From assembly GCA_964462985.1 (NCBI GenBank), contig CAYXAA010000019.1:1-64000 (forward strand): 64,000 nucleotides of DNA. Reading direction: 5' to 3'. Below are positions 58,652 to 64,000 of the stretch, piece after piece. This DNA comes from CAYXAA01 sp964462985. GTDB taxonomy: Bacteria; Pseudomonadota; Alphaproteobacteria; Rhizobiales; Stappiaceae. Both the position numbers and the translations under genes were made by a program. Under the pieces are notes generated by a model that saw only the letters and a program-made list of their open reading frames with translations, made no database searches and was not told the origin of the DNA. Position 1 is the stretch's first letter, and every line of letters starts with the position of its first letter.

Positions 58652-60031
58652 TTACTTACCGATACAAAATTCCCGGAATATCACATCAAGCAGATCCTCT
58701 ACTCCAATCCTCCCTGAGATGCGGCCGACCGCATCCGCTGCCGCTCGGAGATCTTCGGCCCGGAGCTCTAGGGGACGCTCTGATTTCGACGATGCCTGAC
58801 GCATAGCCTCTACAGCGCGTTCTAGCAGCCGCCGGTGCCGCTCCCTCGTAGCCAGCACCTGGTCTCCGTTCCCAACCGCACACGCAGCAAAAGCCAGCAA
58901 CTTCTCCAGGAGCACATCGACGCCGTTCCCCTCTACAACGGAAACTGGGATTTCGTTATCATCCATAGACGCCCCAATCCAACCGCGTTCATCCGGCGAG
59001 CCGATCTTGGGCAGAAGGTCCGCCTTCGAACGTAATCTCCATATCGGAGCCCGCATCTGTCGTTGTGCGACGCCAGGAATGGCGACCACATCCTTCTCGT
59101 TCGACGGTAACAACCAAAGGACCAGATCTGCCCCTTCTGCTCGCTCCAACGCTCGCCGAATCCCCTCCCGCTCAACCGTCCCAGCCGCTTCACGCAAGCC
59201 GGCGGTGTCGACCAGAGTTACTGGATAGCCTCCAAGATCCAGATGAACCTCGATCACGTCGCGCGTCGTGCCCGCTTCCTCAGCCACGATGGCTGCGTCT
59301 CGTCGCGCCAGCGCGTTGAGTAAACTTGACTTGCCGGCATTGGGGGGCCCGAGCAGAACCACTTGAAGACCCGTCCGGAGTCGTTCCGCCCCACGCGCCT
59401 GATCCAGGTGTCGTTCAATCTCCCTCGCCAAATTATCGATGTCGGCCCAGATTCGCTCCGACACTGAGTCCGGCACATCCTCCTCGTCAGCAAAGTCGAG
59501 CTCCGCCTCGATCATTGCCCGAGCCGTCAAGAGTCGCTGCCGCCAGCCATCGTATAGCCGACTCAATGCCCCTCCCATCTGACGAAGCGCCTGCCGACGC
59601 TGTGCTTCTGTTTCAGCTGCGATCAGGTCAGCCAGCCCCTCGACTTCAGCAAGATCTAGCCGCCCAGCATCAAAGGCACGCCGGGTGAATTCCCCCGGCT
59701 CAGCCGGCCGGCATCCAGGCTGCTTCCCAATTGCTTCAAGCACGGCGGCCACAACCGCGCGTCCACCATGGATGTGCAATTCGGCGACATCTTCGCCGGT
59801 AAAGCTCCTCGGCGCCGGAAACCACAACACCAACGCCTCGTCGAGACTATCTCCCGTTCCAGGATCCTTGATGATCCGAACAGCAGCACGCCTCGGCTGC
59901 GGCAATCCGCCCGCCAGGGCCTTCAGTGCACCACCGGCCTGCGGACCGGATATCCGGACGACTGCGACTCCGGCCGGCACCGCTCCGCTCGACAACGCAT
60001 AAATCGTTGCGCTCTCGAATCCTTGATTCAT
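58652..60031 (-). CDS. mnmE: tRNA modification GTPase MnmE
   Basis: MnmE is the GTPase partner of MnmG. The 459-residue protein starts [21 protein letters not shown], has [21 protein letters not shown], the G-domain [25 protein letters not shown] and DTAGLRE, and the conserved C-terminal FREFCIGK with the catalytic-site Cys. ATG at 60031 with AGGCGAA upstream is preferred over GTG/ATG upstream. Confidence 0.96.
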   Translation of the reverse strand: MNQGFESATIYALSSGAVPAGVAVVRISGPQAGGALKALAGGLPQPRRAAVRIIKDPGTGDSLDEALVLWFPAPRSFTGEDVAELHIHGGRAVVAAVLEAIGKQPGCRPAEPGEFTRRAFDAGRLDLAEVEGLADLIAAETEAQRRQALRQMGGALSRLYDGWRQRLLTARAMIEAELDFADEEDVPDSVSERIWADIDNLAREIERHLDQARGAERLRTGLQVVLLGPPNAGKSSLLNALARRDAAIVAEEAGTTRDVIEVHLDLGGYPVTLVDTAGLREAAGTVEREGIRRALERAEGADLVLWLLPSNEKDVVAIPGVAQRQMRAPIWRLRSKADLLPKIGSPDERGWIGASMDDNEIPVSVVEGNGVDVLLEKLLAFAACAVGNGDQVLATRERHRRLLERAVEAMRQASSKSERPLELRAEDLRAAADAVGRISGRIGVEDLLDVIFREFCIGK

Positions 60032-60232
60032 TTCGCCTATTGCCATCCGCTGCATCACCTTTATCCGGCATACGAAACTGGCCCGCTTGCCACATCGCCA
60101 ATCCGCAATAGCTTCCTCAGAAGCAGATATTTCCTTCGCCGGGTCGTCGGAATGGGCCTACCGAAACGCGGCCGCCTGAAGAAGACGCGCGCCCGAACTA
60201 CCCGTGGATGGATCAGCGAGAGAGGTCGCCTC

Positions 60233-62287
<2,055 letters not shown>

Positions 62288-62412
62288 CCTATCACTTGAT
62301 TCGCGGTTCTCACGAAGGAGACCGCGCAAGTTCTGTCTGCGGGACAAGCAGCACAACATAATCGTCGTCTTACTTGGCGGTCCTCATCCGGGCCGGATCC
62401 GTTTCGGAATCG

Positions 62413-62426
62413 GATTCACGTGAAAC
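62413..62426. other. parS-like site 4 (one mismatch) after the YyaL-type gene
   Basis: GATTCACGTGAAAC has one mismatch to the ParB core and lies in the convergent gap between the YyaL-type and GNAT-like genes. Confidence 0.7.
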
Positions 62427-62443
62427 ACTCTTTTCGGTCCAGA

Positions 62444-63559
62444 CTACACACCAAAATCGCCGAGCAGCCTATTCCACGATTCCGAGTAAAGGCCCCCAAG
62501 ATACACATCGCCTGACCTGAGCGCCTGAACTATATCTCCATGCTTACTAAGCACGCAGAAGCCGCCACGATGATGGTAGAAAAGCCGACGCTCCGTTGCC
62601 ATTGCATCCATCAGAAACGGCTGCGCCATTCCGACTGCCGCATAGCAGCCAGCACGGTCGGCCTGAGCGAACAGCGCTCCCACCACTTCTCCTTCACGGC
62701 CCTCCAAAGAGACCACGTGGAATACCCTGGCCAAACCATCGCGGCCGATGAAATACAGGTAGGCACCAATTACCGCTCCACTGGGCGCTTCCACTTCATA
62801 AATCTCCAGTCGACCCAGGGCTGGATTAAGTGACGCCATCGCCAGAAGCCAATAGAATTCCACCCGATCCCACGCCGGTCGAAGTGCAAATCGTGCTGTC
62901 ATACGACTTGCCAGCCACCGGAAACGCTCGGGCTCAATCGGCCGGCTTCTTAATCTTCCGTGCTCCACTGCGAATCCATTTGAGACCGTGCGGATCAGCG
63001 CGTCGGCCAGCGCCGTCGCACGGCGGCCAATACAACTCACTCGCCTGCTGCGACGCGACAGCATATAGCCAACAGGACGGAAAATCCGCCGCCACTCAAG
63101 AGACTGAACCGGCAGGAATTCGCCCCCTGACGCTAGCGTAAGCGCCAAACTCCGTGACGATGCAGTATCGCTAAAACAAAAATCCTGCCGCTTTGGCCTC
63201 AGTGCAAGGCAAATTCGCCCAGCGCCTTCGTCTCCGCGCTCCGGGCATTTCATCAGCGGACACATTAGCCGTGCCTTGATCGGCCGATCATGCATTCTGA
63301 GCTGAAGCGGCGCCATCAGCACCGCCGCCGTCAACCGTCCACTCACGTCGCGGTAGACCAGGCTTCCTTCGACTGGGTCGAAGTCGGACCGCTCCAGAAA
63401 CACAGTCCGAATATAGCTTTCGAGCGCATCCAGGGGTACTTGACGATCATCACGAAACACCGCTGCAAACAACGCTGCCACTTCGGCGACGTCGTCCCCG
63501 ATCATCGGCGTCAATCCGTTTGTCTGTTCACTCGCTAAAACCCAAACACTCGCTACCAT
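62444..63559 (-). CDS. GNAT-fold hypothetical protein
   Basis: The 371-residue protein is not closely recognisable. Its C-terminal half has IYEVEAPSGAVIGAYLYFIG, typical of GNAT/FemAB-like folds, and KHGDIVQALRSGDVYLGG at the end. The N-terminal third has DDVAEVAALFAAVFRDDRQ, another GNAT-like start. Function is unknown. ATG 63559 directly follows the T-run of the rho terminator, so ATG 63505 (MIGDDVAEVAALF) may be the true start. It lies between mnmE-YyaL and rho. Confidence 0.7.
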   Translation of the reverse strand: MVASVWVLASEQTNGLTPMIGDDVAEVAALFAAVFRDDRQVPLDALESYIRTVFLERSDFDPVEGSLVYRDVSGRLTAAVLMAPLQLRMHDRPIKARLMCPLMKCPERGDEGAGRICLALRPKRQDFCFSDTASSRSLALTLASGGEFLPVQSLEWRRIFRPVGYMLSRRSRRVSCIGRRATALADALIRTVSNGFAVEHGRLRSRPIEPERFRWLASRMTARFALRPAWDRVEFYWLLAMASLNPALGRLEIYEVEAPSGAVIGAYLYFIGRDGLARVFHVVSLEGREGEVVGALFAQADRAGCYAAVGMAQPFLMDAMATERRLFYHHRGGFCVLSKHGDIVQALRSGDVYLGGLYSESWNRLLGDFGV

Positions 63560-63560
63560 C

Positions 63561-63604
63561 AAAAAGCCCCGCCCAACCTCACTCCGAGTATGAACGGGCG
63601 GCCT
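63561..63604 (-). terminator. Intrinsic terminator after rho
   Basis: Read on the minus strand, CCGCCC (plus 63596-63601) pairs with GGGCGG (plus 63569-63574) and is followed by GGCTTTTT. It lies about 120 bases after the rho stop, the classical position. Confidence 0.65.
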
Positions 63605-63724
63605 TAAGAAAATTCGTATCAGCGAGCCAATTCCTCCTACCAACAACAAAGCGGCAGCCTAGGTGGTAACCCAAGGCCGCCGAATCGCAAGCCATTTTCC
63701 TGCGGAAATGAACTGTAGGTCCGC

Positions 63725-64000
63725 TCAGGTATTCATGCTGTCAAAGAAATCATTGTTCGATTTGGTCTGGCGAAGCTTGTCTAGCAGAAATTCGATTGCG
63801 TCTACTGTACCCATTGGATTGAGAATTCGCCGCAATACAAACGTCTTCTTGAGCTTATCAGGTGGAACCAGCAGTTCTTCCTTACGCGTACCGGACCGTT
63901 GGATGTCGATCGCCGGAAACACCCGTTTGTCCGAGATCTTGCGATCGAGAATAATTTCCGAGTTACCGGTACCCTTGAACTCCTCGAAAATCACCTCATC
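63725..64000 (-). CDS. rho: Transcription termination factor Rho (C-terminal part)
   Basis: The partial protein ends with the Rho C-terminus: [20 protein letters not shown], then [36 protein letters not shown] and [10 protein letters not shown]. Rho is the hexameric helicase that terminates transcription; this part holds the R-loop. The rest lies past the right edge. It is followed by an intrinsic terminator. Confidence 0.97.
   Translation of the reverse strand, partial: DEVIFEEFKGTGNSEIILDRKISDKRVFPAIDIQRSGTRKEELLVPPDKLKKTFVLRRILNPMGTVDAIEFLLDKLRQTKSNNDFFDSMNT

Overview
The window is a GC-rich stretch of an alphaproteobacterial chromosome, most likely from the Hyphomicrobiales (Rhizobiales). 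The evidence is the local gene orders: rho / mnmE / mnmG / rsmG / parA / parB facing holA / lptE / leuS; ffh / aroQ-type chorismate mutase / rpsP / rimM / trmD / rplS / leuC; zinc-ribbon gene / hpt / cpdR divergent from ftsE / ftsX / ydcF / plsC; and tlpA divergent from argH / lptM / lysA / TIGR02302. The response regulator CpdR and DUF2125, TIGR02302, DUF1737 and HIG1-type small proteins point the same way. This placement is inference from protein sequence and gene order; no 16S rRNA or tRNA gene was seen.

Layout. 1-9.4 kb: a partial Cys/His peptidase-like gene cut by the left edge, then dapF-mtaB-ftsY-septation protein A, a CoA-ester lyase with a DUF1737 gene, a drug/metabolite transporter, a GNAT acetyltransferase, DUF2125 and a ChaC-like cyclotransferase. 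9.5-22.7 kb: envelope and division genes (plsC, YdcF, ftsEX), hpt and cpdR, TIGR02302, then lysA-lptM-argH, tlpA and a YjfB-like small protein. 22.8-33.5 kb: acyl-CoA and electron-transfer genes (hbd, etfAB, tesB), a rhomboid protease, an ECF41-type sigma factor behind a broken carboxymuconolactone decarboxylase gene, a PduO-type adenosyltransferase, a UbiH-like hydroxylase overlapping an SDR, and a COG0523 metallochaperone. 33.5-48.3 kb: a penicillin-binding carboxypeptidase, acs, a lower-GC TadG/von Willebrand pilus-type gene, an HNH nuclease, leuC, the rplS-trmD-rimM-rpsP-chorismate mutase-ffh run, and a PLP decarboxylase divergent from an ArsR-type regulator. 48.3-64 kb: yggS, leuS-lptE-holA, the parAB locus with mnmG and mnmE, a YyaL-type protein, a GNAT-like gene and the C-terminus of Rho.

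Right end and replication. Four parS-type sites (two perfect, two with one mismatch) lie between 56.4 and 62.4 kb, so this end belongs to the centromere-like domain near oriC. The parAB, rho, ribosomal-protein and SRP genes all read leftward, which fits an origin to the right of the window.

Most of the window is conserved housekeeping sequence. I see no CRISPR array, insertion sequence, prophage or complete unknown multi-gene system. The points most worth a second look are the collapsed ECF41 partner gene that now reads in frame into the sigma factor, the spread of parS sites including two inside genes, CtrA-like boxes upstream of ftsE and of the TadG-like gene, the palindrome between the decarboxylase and ArsR genes, and the partial CHAP-like gene at the left edge.
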